From NCBI GenBank assembly GCA_022393335.1, contig JAJEKB010021880.1, positions 3,716,954-3,780,953 on the forward strand: DNA of 64,000 bases. Direction: 5' to 3'. Origin of the DNA: Macrotrachela quadricornifera. Lineage: Eukaryota > Rotifera > Eurotatoria > Philodinida > Philodinidae. The translations under genes and the position numbers were made by a program. The notes below the pieces were generated by a model, which searched no databases, had not been told where the DNA came from, and was given only the letters and a program-made list of their open reading frames with translations. Shown piece after piece: positions 24,294-35,401 of the stretch; the first letter of the stretch is position 1; each line of letters opens with the position of its first letter.

Positions 24294-24670
24294 GAGGAAG
24301 AATAATAATAATAATACCCCGCCTTTCGACTACCTTTCAGTATAGGGTGATGTCCAAGGACATTTTCGTTGGCCCGATATTTTTCCTACAACTATTGCTA
24401 GCTGCAGCTCTGGACAGAAGACCGGCCTGACGCAGAGTTCTTCTCGCTCAATTACTTGAGCTCCTCATACACACTGATTAACCACATACCAACTACAGGA
24501 GCTTTATGGTATGTCAACAATGTAATCAGCGTGCTAACGGATGGGTAATTCGAGATAAACAGCCGTTAGTGTCTTGTCCAGGGTCATTCCATGACTGGTA
24601 GCACTGAGGTTCGAACACAGTACCTTGCAGGCGCGTGTCGAACAACGTAACCACTCAGCCATGGCAGCTC
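24294..24670 (-). mobile_element. tRNA-derived SINE
   Basis: Read on the minus strand the element begins GAGCTGCCATGGCTGAGTGG at 24670. This carries a pol III A box (TGGCTGAGTGG) and then a B box (GTTCGAACC, 24608-24616). A ~300-bp tRNA-unrelated body with GACCCTGGACAAGACACT follows, and a (TTA)n tail lies at 24294-24316. It is flanked by an 11-bp target duplication with one mismatch, ACCCTTGACTA (24283-24293) and ACCCTTGGCTA (24671-24681). SINEs have no coding capacity and move with the machinery of a LINE; the short repeated tail suggests a partner that recognises such tails. Confidence 0.8.
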
Positions 24671-25012
24671 ACCCTTGGCTAAGTTGATCTGATTATCACT
24701 TGCCTTCAGGGCCCGTACGAGGATCCCAGAATTGGGGGTGTGTAAGGGCCCTGAGATAACCAAAGTCGAAAAAAGCGAAATTTATTTTCGCATCAGAGCT
24801 AATAGTAATTTTTCTCGATTAAGCCTTTTCGAAGGAAAAATTGACTAAAATGAAAAGTTTTTCTTAGTTAAGTCCGCTTTCACAATTGGTATTTTTTGGT
24901 GAAGCCAAAACTTTTCTCAGACTCATAAAAAATTCTTCTTTTCCTTATTGTTCTCAGATGTGACGTGTTGCAATACAGATGTTTGCAAAAAAACTTGAAA
25001 ATCTTTTAATTC

Positions 25013-25150
25013 TTTATATCTTTTTCTCTACCATTATAAGCAAATACAAAAGCCATCTTTTGAGGACTAAACCTTCGATGCATATACTGCACGTTGTATA
25101 TATAGAAGTGTAATTTATTTTCTTTTCGATACTCTTACAAGTAAATGAAT
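25013..25150. repeat. Dispersed repeat, copy 1
   Basis: This stretch, including ACCATTATAAG, CATCTTTTGAGG, GCATATACTGCACGTTGTAT and ATATAGAAGTGTAATTT, recurs with about 85% identity by eye at 32815-32950. It is non-coding. It may be the end of an unidentified transposon. Confidence 0.55.
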
Positions 25151-25450
25151 TTAATAGAACAATGTTTCCAATTTTTTATGCAAACAGCTGTATAGTGTTG
25201 AAATTACAAATCAAACGTCTTAACATATTCGACCCAACGTGAGCTACTGGGACGACTTACAGTATATTGCATAGTAGTTAGTCGGCCATGAAAACAAAAG
25301 CTCTTAGAAAATTTTTTCGTCTGTCAGACTTTATGAAGCTCCATTTTCTGATAAATAAATGACGGGGCTAGAGTGAAAATATCGAAAAACTCAGACAGCT
25401 CTGTCTGATTATAAAATTCAATGTTGATATCATCTATATTTGGAGCTATA

Positions 25451-26769
25451 GAGCATTTGTCCCTAATAACAACGGAAAATTTTTGTCTTTCCTTCTTTCG
25501 ATCGCCATTTCTCTATTTTACTTTCAAACAAAAATATTTTTTTACATATATGATCTCTGGATTCTCCTCTTTCGAATGATGTATAATTGATCGTGTTTCT
25601 CAACTCTTATCACTGAGAAATCAGCGGTATACGATCAAGGAGTCCTTCTGTTGTTATTAGGAGCTGATTCCCTAATAACAACTTTAAGCAAATTTTTGAC
25701 CCTAATAACAACTTTTCAGCAAAATGTATATGAAAAATTTTATTCGACAGAAAAACAATTTTTTCACGCATCCTACGCAAGATAGCAACCAAGTTGTCTT
25801 ATACAATTTTGTAGAGCGCATCAAACTCTACTATAATCCAAAGGTTCATGAGAAACTAACTGTCCCTTAGTAGGATAGCTGATGTCATGAGAAAATGTTT
25901 GAAATAATTCAAAAATAAAGTGACCCTAATAACAACTTCCAGCAATTTTTTTTCCCTAATAACAACTTTCACTCATTTTTTGACCCTAATAACAACGCTA
26001 ATCTGTGGTATGACCTAATAACAACTTTCAGTCATTTTTTGACCCTAATAACAACGCTAATCTTATAAAACTAGATTAAATTTAATCTAGTTTTATAAGA
26101 TTAGCGTTGTTATTAGGGTCAGAAAATGACTGAAAGTTGTTATTAGGTCATACCACAGATTAGCGTCGTTATTAGGGTCAAAAAATGAGTGAAAGTTGTT
26201 ATTAGGTTATACCACAGATTAGCGTTGTTATTAGGGTCAAAAAATGAGTGAAAGTTGTTATTAGGGAAAAAAAATTGCTGGAAGTTGTTATTAGGGTCAC
26301 TTTATTTTTGAATTATTTCAAACATTTTCTCATGACATCAGCTATCCTACTAAGGGACAGTTAGTTTCTCATGAACCTTTGGATTATAGTAGAGTTTGAT
26401 GCGCTCTACAAAATTGTATAAGACAACTTGGTTGCTATCTTGCGTAGGATGCGTGAAAAAATTGTTTTTCTGTCGAATAAAATTTTTCATATACATTTTG
26501 CTGAAAAGTTGTTATTAGGGTCAAAAATTTGCTTAAAGTTGTTATTAGGGAATCAGCTCCTAATAACAACAGAAGGACTCCTTGATCGTATACCGCTGAT
26601 TTCTCAGTGATAAGAGTTGAGAAACACGATCAATTATACATCATTCGAAAGAGGAGAATCCAGAGATCATATATGTAAAAAAATATTTTTGTTTGAAAGT
26701 AAAATAGAGAAATGGCGATCGAAAGAAGGAAAGACAAAAATTTTCCGTTGTTATTAGGGACAAATGCTC
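25451..26769. mobile_element. Foldback (palindromic) element with GTTGTTATTAGGG subrepeats and TA target site
   Basis: Two near-identical inverted arms meet at 26080/26081 within CTAGATTAAATTTAATCTAG. The left arm is 630 bp and the right arm 689 bp; the difference is one extra 59-bp unit in the right arm. Each arm carries eight to ten copies of the 13-mer GTTGTTATTAGGG (or its complement). The tips are GAGCATTTGTCCCTAATAAC and its complement, flanked by TA at 25449-25450 and 26770-26771. It has no coding sequence; the identical 60-residue frame in both arms arises only from the symmetry. Confidence 0.75.
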
Positions 26770-26771
26770 TA

Positions 26772-27171
26772 NNNNNNNNNNNNNNNNNNNNNNNNNNNNN
26801 NNNNNNNNNNNNNNNNNNNNNNNNNNNNNNNNNNNNNNNNNNNNNNNNNNNNNNNNNNNNNNNNNNNNNNNNNNNNNNNNNNNNNNNNNNNNNNNNNNNN
26901 NNNNNNNNNNNNNNNNNNNNNNNNNNNNNNNNNNNNNNNNNNNNNNNNNNNNNNNNNNNNNNNNNNNNNNNNNNNNNNNNNNNNNNNNNNNNNNNNNNNN
27001 NNNNNNNNNNNNNNNNNNNNNNNNNNNNNNNNNNNNNNNNNNNNNNNNNNNNNNNNNNNNNNNNNNNNNNNNNNNNNNNNNNNNNNNNNNNNNNNNNNNN
27101 NNNNNNNNNNNNNNNNNNNNNNNNNNNNNNNNNNNNNNNNNNNNNNNNNNNNNNNNNNNNNNNNNNNNNNN
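26772..27171. other. Assembly gap (400 N) with duplicated edge
   Basis: Exactly 400 undetermined bases. The 47 nt before the gap (26725-26771) are identical to the 47 nt after it (27172-27218), which looks like two contigs that overlap rather than a true gap. Confidence 0.85.
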
Positions 27172-27218
27172 GAAGGAAAGACAAAAATTTTCCGTTGTTA
27201 TTAGGGACAAATGCTCTA

Positions 27219-27736
27219 CGCTTAGAAAAATAGTATTTTATATCACAGAATCAAATTGAGTTCACTATGTTACAATTAACGATTGAAGGATCAACAAACT
27301 GTTAATGTTAAGTTACGAGGTTTGTGCTTAATTTTCACTGCATTTCAGCATAGCTGATTAAAACGGAAGAGATATCATTCAATTGTCAGCTTTTCACTAA
27401 CGAAGTGCCTGTTTCACGAAAATAATAATTTTGCACAATAGATCAAAAAATCTCACATTTCAATGATGTTAGTCAAGTTTTATACGAAACAGTTATTTTC
27501 ATAAAATAGGTCACCCTCCATCGAAAGGCTTGCAATGGAATAATAAACAAAAAAAAATTAAACCTTATATTTATAGTTAATTGGTTGGTTAACTGTTATT
27601 ATTAACGAATTAAGTAGTTCTTGTCGTTTGCTTATTATTATGTTTAGATAACTAAAGCTAATCCAGCTTTAGATTAATTAAGTTATGTTCGAAAAATAAT
27701 TCAACTTAGTTGAAATAAATGGTGCTAGCACCAATT
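27219..27736. other. AT-rich spacer right of the gap
   Basis: No gene is seen. A 12-bp palindrome, GGTGCTAGCACC, lies at 27721-27732. Confidence 0.4.
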
Positions 27737-28003
27737 TTATAAAAGATGTTCAGCATCAAAAAACAAGTCACGAACTATTGGAAACAACAATATACATTTA
27801 TCATTGTCTAATTTGATGAAATAAACCGTTGTATTGATGATCTTGGCAAAGAAATCGAAACAAATTTCGCGCATTCTTTTACTAGGATAAAATAAAATGG
27901 GATGATTTGGGACGTGTAAATTGTACTCATATGTATAAAACATATCTAAATTGTATAATATATATAAAGAAGCTATGAGTATTTTTAGGAGGAAGTCTCG
28001 CAT
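27737..28003 (-). CDS. Hypothetical protein with hydrophobic N-terminus
   Basis: I do not recognise this frame. From ATG 28003 it encodes about 88 residues starting MRDFLLKILIASLYILYNLD, which is signal-peptide-like, with no conserved motif afterwards. In this AT-rich sequence a frame of this size can be chance. The nearest gene is the ADP-ribosyltransferase at 28862-30484 on the same strand, upstream of it. Confidence 0.25.
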   Translation of the reverse strand: MRDFLLKILIASLYILYNLDMFYTYEYNLHVPNHPILFYPSKRMREICFDFFAKIINTTVYFIKLDNDKCILLFPIVRDLFFDAEHLL

Positions 28004-28861
28004 GCTTCTCAACCTTATTTGAACAATAGTGAAAGTTGTGAAAGGATTATTTACAGCAAAGTTAGTTTTACAAGTTGCTTACTCCATTTTCTCGACGGCT
28101 TTTTAGTAATAGGATTTCGTAAATATATCGTAATACCAACCACAATAGAAAGGAGAAACACACATCCCAAGCCCAGTAACAGTAAACACTTATTTCGTTT
28201 TCCAGTTTGAGAATAGCATCGAATAAAATTGACCGATGTTCGCAGTGATGTCGATCCTAGAACAGGTTAGAGCTACATGTATTATCTAAAATTAAAAGAT
28301 ACATTCTTGTTATCAATATCGCCTACTTGCACAGTAGTTGTAAGTAAATCTTTTTCTCATGAAACCATTTTGAAACTAGTATTTCCTGTATGATAAAACG
28401 TTTAGATAGCGCTTGAAGAATTATAAAAGAAACTGTAGATTTAATTGATTCGTTGCATCGGCTACTCCTCAACTCTTGAAATAGGATTCCGGTAAAATTA
28501 TCGTTTTGTAAAAGTTTTGGCTGGTTTAATTAAGATCTCGAATTGTCACATGTGAGGTCGAGGACTATGACATATGAACAAAAAATACAAATAGGCTCGC
28601 AGAGAGTATATTATTTACCATTACGTTCTGAAAGGAAAGATGCTGAAAGAATGCTATTTGATGCAAGCTGAAGTTTATTCATAAATTGAATTCAATGAAA
28701 CTAAGAAGAGTTCATAATGACTGACTTGAAGTTACTATTGTTTCAATTCTATATATATCATTTTTTTTTGTCGTGCGATTGACATTTTTGAAAAGAGTCT
28801 GTTAAAGACTTTGAGTCTATACAAGGTTGTCATTCTGCAGAAATTATGTTCATTAGACAGC

Positions 28862-30484
28862 TCATTTATCAATCTCATAAGATAAAGCTGATATTATTGT
28901 AAAAAATATAATCGTTTTGACCGAGACTTGTGTAGTCTTCACATTATCACAATATATAGATCTGATTGTCTCACCTTTCTTGCCGCTTGACGTCACTCGC
29001 TCTTTGATATCCTCTAATTTTTGACGCCATTGCATACTTTCATCATAGTCATTTTGCTGGGAGGTAATGTCAGCAAGATCATCATATACAGTGAGAAGTA
29101 AAGGATCATTGTCCGAAAGGTGGTTTATACAACGATTGTAATATTTTTTAGCCAAATCGAGTTTGCCCATCTTCCATAATATTTTACCCAATGTACACAG
29201 ATTTGTCTCTCCAATGCCATTTTTCTTTTTCATTTCTGTAAGAACTTGCTTCAAACTATGTTCATCATCACCACATAAGGACATTTCAATGATCGAGACA
29301 TGATAGTCATCACAAACGATGGAGTTAAGACGAAAAATAGAACCAGGCGTAAAGAGTACTTCTGATTCATCAGGAAAATGACTAGTTTTGGTGATGTCAG
29401 CAAATGGTCTCGTTGTGATTACTTTAGGCTCAGCAGTGATTTTGAATAGTACTGCTTCTAAATTGCTCTGTTGATTTGTATCTGCTCTGTAGAAATTAGC
29501 TATTTGTCGTCGTTTACTAGTGGAAAGAAATGAATTCACGGAAACGAATTGACCAATATTTTTTTCAAGGTATTTCAGCTCACTGCTTGAGATCAATTGA
29601 CTTCGATAAACTTGAACAGAATGCTTAGACTGGAATTTTTGTAACAGATGTTGTATGTCAGCAATAAAACCACGATACAAAAAGATCATATGAATATCTT
29701 GTCTACGTAGAGCAGCATTTAGAGTCTTGTAAAAGAATGATTGTCGACTGTACCACCACAAAGCCTTGTCGGGTGAATAATCATTTTGAAATTCGCGAAG
29801 ACGATTGAGTTCGAGTTGGTTCCCTTCGTATTCTTTCTCAAGACAAGAGATCAATTCATTTTTATCCTTCTCATTATATTTTAGACGAAGAAGGCAGTCA
29901 ATAAGTACTTGAAAAAAGACAAAGTGGCCATTGATTCCTATTGTTGAATTGCCTGTATCAATGGCTGTGGTGAAAATGTTAATACACAATGGTTCTTCTA
30001 CTTTTGTTCGACTTGTATGATCTTCATTGATTTGAAATACCAGTTTGTCGAGTTCCCCATAGACACCTTTAATCTAAAACGATGATGCAACTTAACTGAA
30101 CACTTGTCAAAACAATCTTACTTTTGCGAACTGGTATGCCCACTTTTCATCAGCCTCCTTACTCTGGGAATTGATATAAATTGCTGAAACTTGTCGAAGT
30201 TGATCAATAGAAGGTACTATTTGTTGTACCAACTAGCTATTAACAATGATAATTAATCGATCATCTTCTGATGCTCGTTCTATGTAGTTCTTGCATTCTT
30301 CAACGTCATGAAATTTTTTGATATGATTAATAGTAGCACGTAGTTTTTCTTGTATATCTTGATTCTTTTGAATATTGGCGTTGGTATCAAGCCAGATAAG
30401 ACTGAATATTTCAAGATGATTGTCATTGTTATCGTCATCGTCATTGGTGGAAGATTTATAATGTGGTTCAACAGTTGTAATCAT
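28862..30484 (-). pseudogene. NAD:arginine ADP-ribosyltransferase with TPR tail, one in-frame stop
   Basis: Two exons on the minus strand, 30122-30484 and 28862-30073, joined over a 48-nt GT-AG intron. The N-terminal exon has the IFSLIWLDTNANIQKNQDIQ and EDDRLIIIV motifs found before the catalytic domain in the bdelloid ART family. Codon 84 is TAG (30233-30235), but the frame continues unbroken for 440 more codons. The catalytic domain shows the R-S-ExE signature of arginine-specific ARTs: VYRSQ (R about 278), FLSTS (S about 305) and DESEVLF (E about 357 and 359), followed by TPG.IFRL. TPR-like helices follow (LGKILWKMGKLDLAKKYYNR and beyond) and then a hydrophobic C-terminus (TIIFFTIISAL). 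It would transfer ADP-ribose from NAD to arginine if read through. It is otherwise well preserved, so the stop is recent, an assembly error, or a polymorphism. Confidence 0.8.
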
Positions 30485-30566
30485 CTTTCTAGAACAATGA
30501 AATTATATGTCTCCTGAAAATTATCTCTATTTCAATTCAAGTGCATAAGAGCTTAGATGCGCATAG

Positions 30567-30577
30567 ATTTATATACA
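30567..30577 (-). promoter_or_regulatory. TATA-like box upstream of the ADP-ribosyltransferase
   Basis: On the minus strand GTATATAAAT lies about 85-90 bp upstream of the ATG at 30484, a normal distance for a core promoter with a short leader. Inference from sequence only. Confidence 0.4.
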
Positions 30578-32423
30578 CATTTTTATGTTTTCATCTAGCA
30601 GCTTAAAATATCTATCTGTCGTTCATTGTACACAAAAACTATAAGAGTTTACATTAGATGACGTCAACTTTCGATTTAAAACAAAATTTTTTTGTGTATG
30701 TTAGAATGTACATATGTATTTCTGCAAGAATTAAAAAAGAATTTTGTGGTTACAGAGATTAGTAAAACACGTGTGAAGATACCTACAATGACAGAATTTA
30801 TTACAAATCTAAAAAAGTAAACTAAGAAATACAGACATAGTTGTTATAGAACAATCGATGAAACCTATTCATTATTCGATTTGAATCCTCAATGCATCAT
30901 CGGACAGAAAAATAAAACAAAAAGTTAATCGAAAAATGAGAAGATAATCAATCATATTATTATAATAGTTTGAAGAGAAAAGAAATGATTTTAGATATAC
31001 GTTGTAGTTAAAATGGATAATGAGAAGGTCTACTTACGGCTCGATAAAATTGATTTAATCCTTAATAAAAAATTTTATTCAAAAATTGTCAAGAAGACAT
31101 TGTTTTTCTTCTATTTGGAATAAAGAAGTTTAATTAATTCAATATCTCAGTATAATACTGACAAATATTATACGGAAATTGCCGTTTGAAAAAGAGACCA
31201 GAAAGAAAAATATTGAAATGACACACATATAATAAATGCGAAGCACAATAACAGAATGCGGTACAGAACAGAAAGAGAAAGAACGACAATTGATGACAGG
31301 CTCATGGCTATAGCATTATATCTCTGATATCCTTGTAAACGCGAATTGTAGATTAAACGTATCTACAGACACATTACGACGCAAAAAGAAATTGGCTTGA
31401 ATAACCGAGAAGAGAAAAGCTTTCTGTGGAAACGTTAAGGATAATATCTTGGATATGCAATCGTTGTCTATATATATAAAGAAGGAAATTTGTTTGTTTG
31501 TTTGTGTGTTATTTATGCATTTGGACACGATACAACTAAATGCAGTGAAATTTTGCCTTTTCCTGAGAGTTTCTACACACGATTGTTCCTTAATAATTTG
31601 AGAACGAAAGTATATAAAAGGCTGTGCTTTCTGCCATTGGACACAAGAAATTCTAAGATACTCCAAACAAAACGAATAGAACGTACAAGATGAAGAGCAA
31701 CCATATGAATGGAAATATTCATCGAATGATGAAAGCAACAGGTGAGATAAAATTATATTACTCACTACTCATAATTGATTGTAGCAGACAACATATTATG
31801 AACAAGAGGAAATAGCCTGACATATATATGATGTGATAGATCTACGAAAGGAATACACGTAACCCATAGAATGACGTAGATTGAAGGATAATAAGAGATC
31901 CAATATATATGATTAAAAGAAGATCGTAGTCACATCGTTTTCTCTTACATCAAATACGTGCTATCAAATTATCTCGATCAACATTGGGTACTTCTGATAA
32001 TATCTAATAAGAACACTAGTGAAATTCAAGCGGAAAGACATATTTTGTGATAAAAAAAGTTTTTTCACATGTTTCATCCGACAAAAAAGAAAACATCTCG
32101 CTAATAGTTTTATAGAACATGTGGAAGTCTATCTAAATGTGAAGGTTCATAAAAAAAAATAATAACGATTGAAGAAAATGACTTAAGAATCAGATTAATC
32201 TATCTTTTAATAAAAAGATAAATCAATCTGCTAATCTCGATTAAGAGTGGCACTTTACTTTTGTGAGTAAATATAATATTCATCATTTAAACCTGACATG
32301 CCCACGTATAAAACTATCACTTGTGGTTCATCTCTGGATTAGGATATTTTAACATGTAAAGCTAGCAAAAAGTAATTGTATTTGTTTTTTTTATTTCTCT
32401 TAAAGTTCTTCTACGATCAGCTT
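30578..32423. other. Intergenic region between the ADP-ribosyltransferase and the piggyBac-like relic
   Basis: No supported gene. Overlapping frames at 31316-31765 on both strands show no family motif. A short inverted repeat (AATCAGATTAATCTATC...) lies near 32190-32240. Confidence 0.4.
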
Positions 32424-32765
32424 TTATTTTAAAAATATTTCACTACACGCAGTGCAGATGACTTGATAATAATCTGGACAACAGGGAATATGACAACTTT
32501 CACAATGGATGATGACTTTTCGATCGTTTCCTCTTGAATAAAACATGCAGCTTCGTTTGACACCAATTGTTGAACATATCAGAGATTGTGAAATAGTAAT
32601 AGTTTGTCTAGTTGCTTGCATAGCCAGTCGAATGTCTTGTTTAACTGATTGAGGTTGTTGCTGTCATTCATCTACATGAGATTTAACAAGATCAAAAACT
32701 AATTGCAATAAAAATAGCCGCCAGCGATGTCGTTTCGTTTTATTCCATTGAGAATTCTTCGTCGT
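32424..32765 (-). pseudogene. piggyBac-like transposase, C-terminal relic
   Basis: The minus-strand frame reads WNKTKRHRWRLFLLQLVFDL, resembling the end of the piggyBac catalytic domain, then a TGA, then a Cys-rich tail with RSCMFYSRGNDRKVIIHCESC and HIPCCPDYYQVICTAC. The C-x2-C and CC-x3-Y spacing resembles the C-terminal Cys-rich domain of piggyBac transposases. The upstream catalytic region is missing. Assignment is by motif only, and another zinc-binding protein is possible. Confidence 0.4.
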
Positions 32766-32814
32766 TCATGCTTCAGCTATTTTCAAAAAAATTTGGAAAA
32801 AAAAGTTTTTTTTC

Positions 32815-32950
32815 TTAACAGCTTTTTGCCTACCATTATAAGTACAATAGTCATTTTTTGAGGCCTAAACCCTCAATGCATATACTACACGTTGTATATA
32901 TAGAAGTGTGATTTCTTTCCTTTTCGATACTCTTAGAAATAAATAGATAA
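32815..32950. repeat. Dispersed repeat, copy 2
   Basis: Homologous to 25013-25150 in the same orientation (ACCATTATAAG, TTTTGAGGCCTAAACC, GCATATACTACACGTTGTAT). It lies between the piggyBac-like relic and F-box gene 1, so it may mark a terminus of the former. Confidence 0.55.
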
Positions 32951-33089
32951 AATATGAACTTATACTATTGTATAGTACTCTCCAGTCAAACGTGAGAGTC
33001 AAAGAAACGTGTGTATCTGCAACAAAATTCTTAAACTATGCATCGACATGCGAAATCTTTTTTAAATCATCATAGGCCATGCATTATCA

Positions 33090-33102
33090 TGCAAGTTATA
33101 TA
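33090..33102 (+). promoter_or_regulatory. TATA-like box upstream of F-box gene 1
   Basis: GTTATATAAAC about 105 bp upstream of the ATG at 33205. Position is plausible; no other evidence. Confidence 0.35.
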
Positions 33103-33204
33103 AACATTGTCGGCGCGGACGGCTAAGGGCACGTCTATTTAATGAACTATATCAGAATATAGGAATATATATATCTACTGCTTTTGCGATCATTGTTAAT
33201 TTCA

Positions 33205-35401
33205 ATGAATATGAGTAGTCTGAATGTTAATATTTTTGATTTACCTGACGAAATATTGATTAAGATTTTCAAAAAACTTAACAATATTGATTTATTATTT
33301 TCACTGATAGGTATTAATCCAAAACTCGATAAGGTTGTATGTGATATTTGTTTTACTAAAGATATTAATCTAACGACAATAACATCAGATGACACAAGTG
33401 ATTCGAGATTTAATGCTATGGCAGATCGATTTCATACACAGATATTGCCTCGAATTCATAATAATGTGGAATCTCTTAGCGTTCAAGCATTGTTGCTTCA
33501 ACGTATTCTTCATTTTAACAACTATCCTAACTTACACAAGCTCACTCTCCTCAATTTTGAGATGGATTTGGCTTTTCATATTTTTAATAGTATGTTAATT
33601 CATTTCTCGATCCTCAATTAATAGTAGTGAACAATTTTTTATTTGTATATTTTTAGAAAAATCCTTATTTATTCGCACCTACAAACATCAAATTTCACAT
33701 TTAACGATGACGATTACAGATATATCTTGCAATAAATTAACAGAGATTACAATAGGTCAAACTTATGTTGCCATTTTTTCTTGGCTATCAAATTTACAAT
33801 ATTTGGATTTAGATGGTATTGATGGTAATCTCTATTCACGACGATTACTGAGTGGTTTATTTCCTACAAGATGTTATTCTTCCACTGTCGCTCATATACG
33901 TATTAGAATACATAATTTTGATGATTGTCTCTGTTTACTCGATGGTCGCCTTCGTCAGTTACATACATTGATTGTCAAACTTGATTACGTTCGTTATTCA
34001 GGAAAAATTATAAATAATGAGGTAAAGAACTCTACAATAGAAGGAAAATTATTTCATTTTAAAATCTGCTTAAGCATTTGTGTTAATGTTATGTAAAGAT
34101 AGTTCTCAGAAAGACATGCGGATTTATACAAGTATACGTTGGAAAGTTAGAGAATCCTGGTGATCAGTATAAAGTAATTAATATAGAATGATATTCTTTA
34201 TAAACTTCAAAGATTATGAGCGACTAGACTTCATCTGCAACCGTAACTTTTCTATTAAATGATCATAGATTAGTGTTTAAAAAAAAGAGAAATTTTGCTG
34301 ATAAAGATAGGAAAAATTATATGAAAGAAAACTAGGAATTATAGAATGAAAAATATTGCACTATTTGATTTTTTTTAAAGTTTATTATGTCTCTAATTAT
34401 ATATTTATAAATTCTTCTTTCAATCGTTAAAATTCTCTAAAATAAAGCATTTATTCATCAGGGATCTAGTTACACAATTGAGATCTTGTTTATTAAACGA
34501 GTTATTTACACAAGATTATTAAGCACTTTTTATGTTATTCTTCTAGGATACGTTGCTTAAACTGAAATGTTTTTCGCTATATATAAATCGTCCAACTGTT
34601 AATTTTGACAATAAAGTTGTGCCGGTCCTTCGTCGAATGTTAAATATGGAAAAGTTGACACTGTCCTTTCGTGTTCGTCGTCGAAATTCATTTATTGATG
34701 GTATTTATCTATCTAATGAAATATCCAAGTACATGTCACATCTGCATACATTTTTATTCGATATCGTCAGCGATGATACAACGATTAATGTACATCCTAA
34801 ACCGTCTTCTGATGATATTCGACACACGCTCATTGAAGGTGGATATTATGCTGATTGCTATGTTGACTATTACACAAATGACATAGGTCGATGTCACATT
34901 TATTCACTTCCGTTTACTATAGAACGTATAAATTACCTTACATCCAGATTTCCAGGTGGTCTGTTTATGAATGTTCGCATTTTACGTGTGTGCGATATTG
35001 TTCGTTCTTTTGAAAACACATTCTTTGCTAAGATCTCACATTCTTTTCCATTACTTCGTCGGCTGACCGTATCAAATAGAATAGAACGACTAGAAAAGCC
35101 ATCGTGGCGGTCGAAGCAATCCAAAGAAATATCTTCAATTATTGAATATTCTCACCTTGAAGAACTTATCCTGTCTGATATACATATAGACTATGTGGAA
35201 CAATTTCTTTCTAGTTTGAATACATGTTTACCTTGTCTTAGCATGCTTAGTATTCCATATGAATATTTAACAACTGTTACAGAGAATTTCACAAGAGATG
35301 CAACGCGTATCAATTGTGCAAATATGAAATGTATTATATTTGATGAAATGATAGATTTAGCGCAACCAAAAAATTTTTATATATATTTTCCTTTTTTGTA
35401 A
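33205..35401 (+). CDS. F-box-like / LRR-type protein 1
   Basis: Three exons: 33205-33589, 33657-34021 and 34547-35401. Introns are 67 and 525 nt, with GT-AG ends and matching phases, giving 534 residues. The N-terminus carries an F-box: FDLPDEILIKIFKKLNNIDL at about residues 11-30. The rest is Leu-rich with irregular LRR-like segments (LTEITIGQTYVAIFSWLSNL, VPVLRRMLNMEKLTLSF, FPLLRRLTVSNRI, YSHLEELILSDIHIDYVEQF). F-box proteins recruit substrates to SCF ubiquitin ligases through Skp1, the Leu-rich part usually binding the substrate. Start chosen at ATG 33205; the next in-frame Met is two codons on. The paralogue at 49907 has the same domain order and intron positions, which supports the model. 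Intron 2 has no distinct content. Confidence 0.75.

Noticed and set aside
25610..26610. Identical 60-residue frames on opposite strands (25610-25792 and 26428-26610)
   Set aside because: They are the two arms of one palindrome, with no start context or family motif.
25451..26769. CRISPR array from regularly repeated GTTGTTATTAGGG
   Set aside because: Spacing is irregular, copies occur in both orientations, spacers are themselves repeated, and the genome is eukaryotic.
26630..27233. Open frames spanning the 400-N gap on both strands
   Set aside because: They consist of undetermined residues; no stop can be seen in N, so the length is meaningless.
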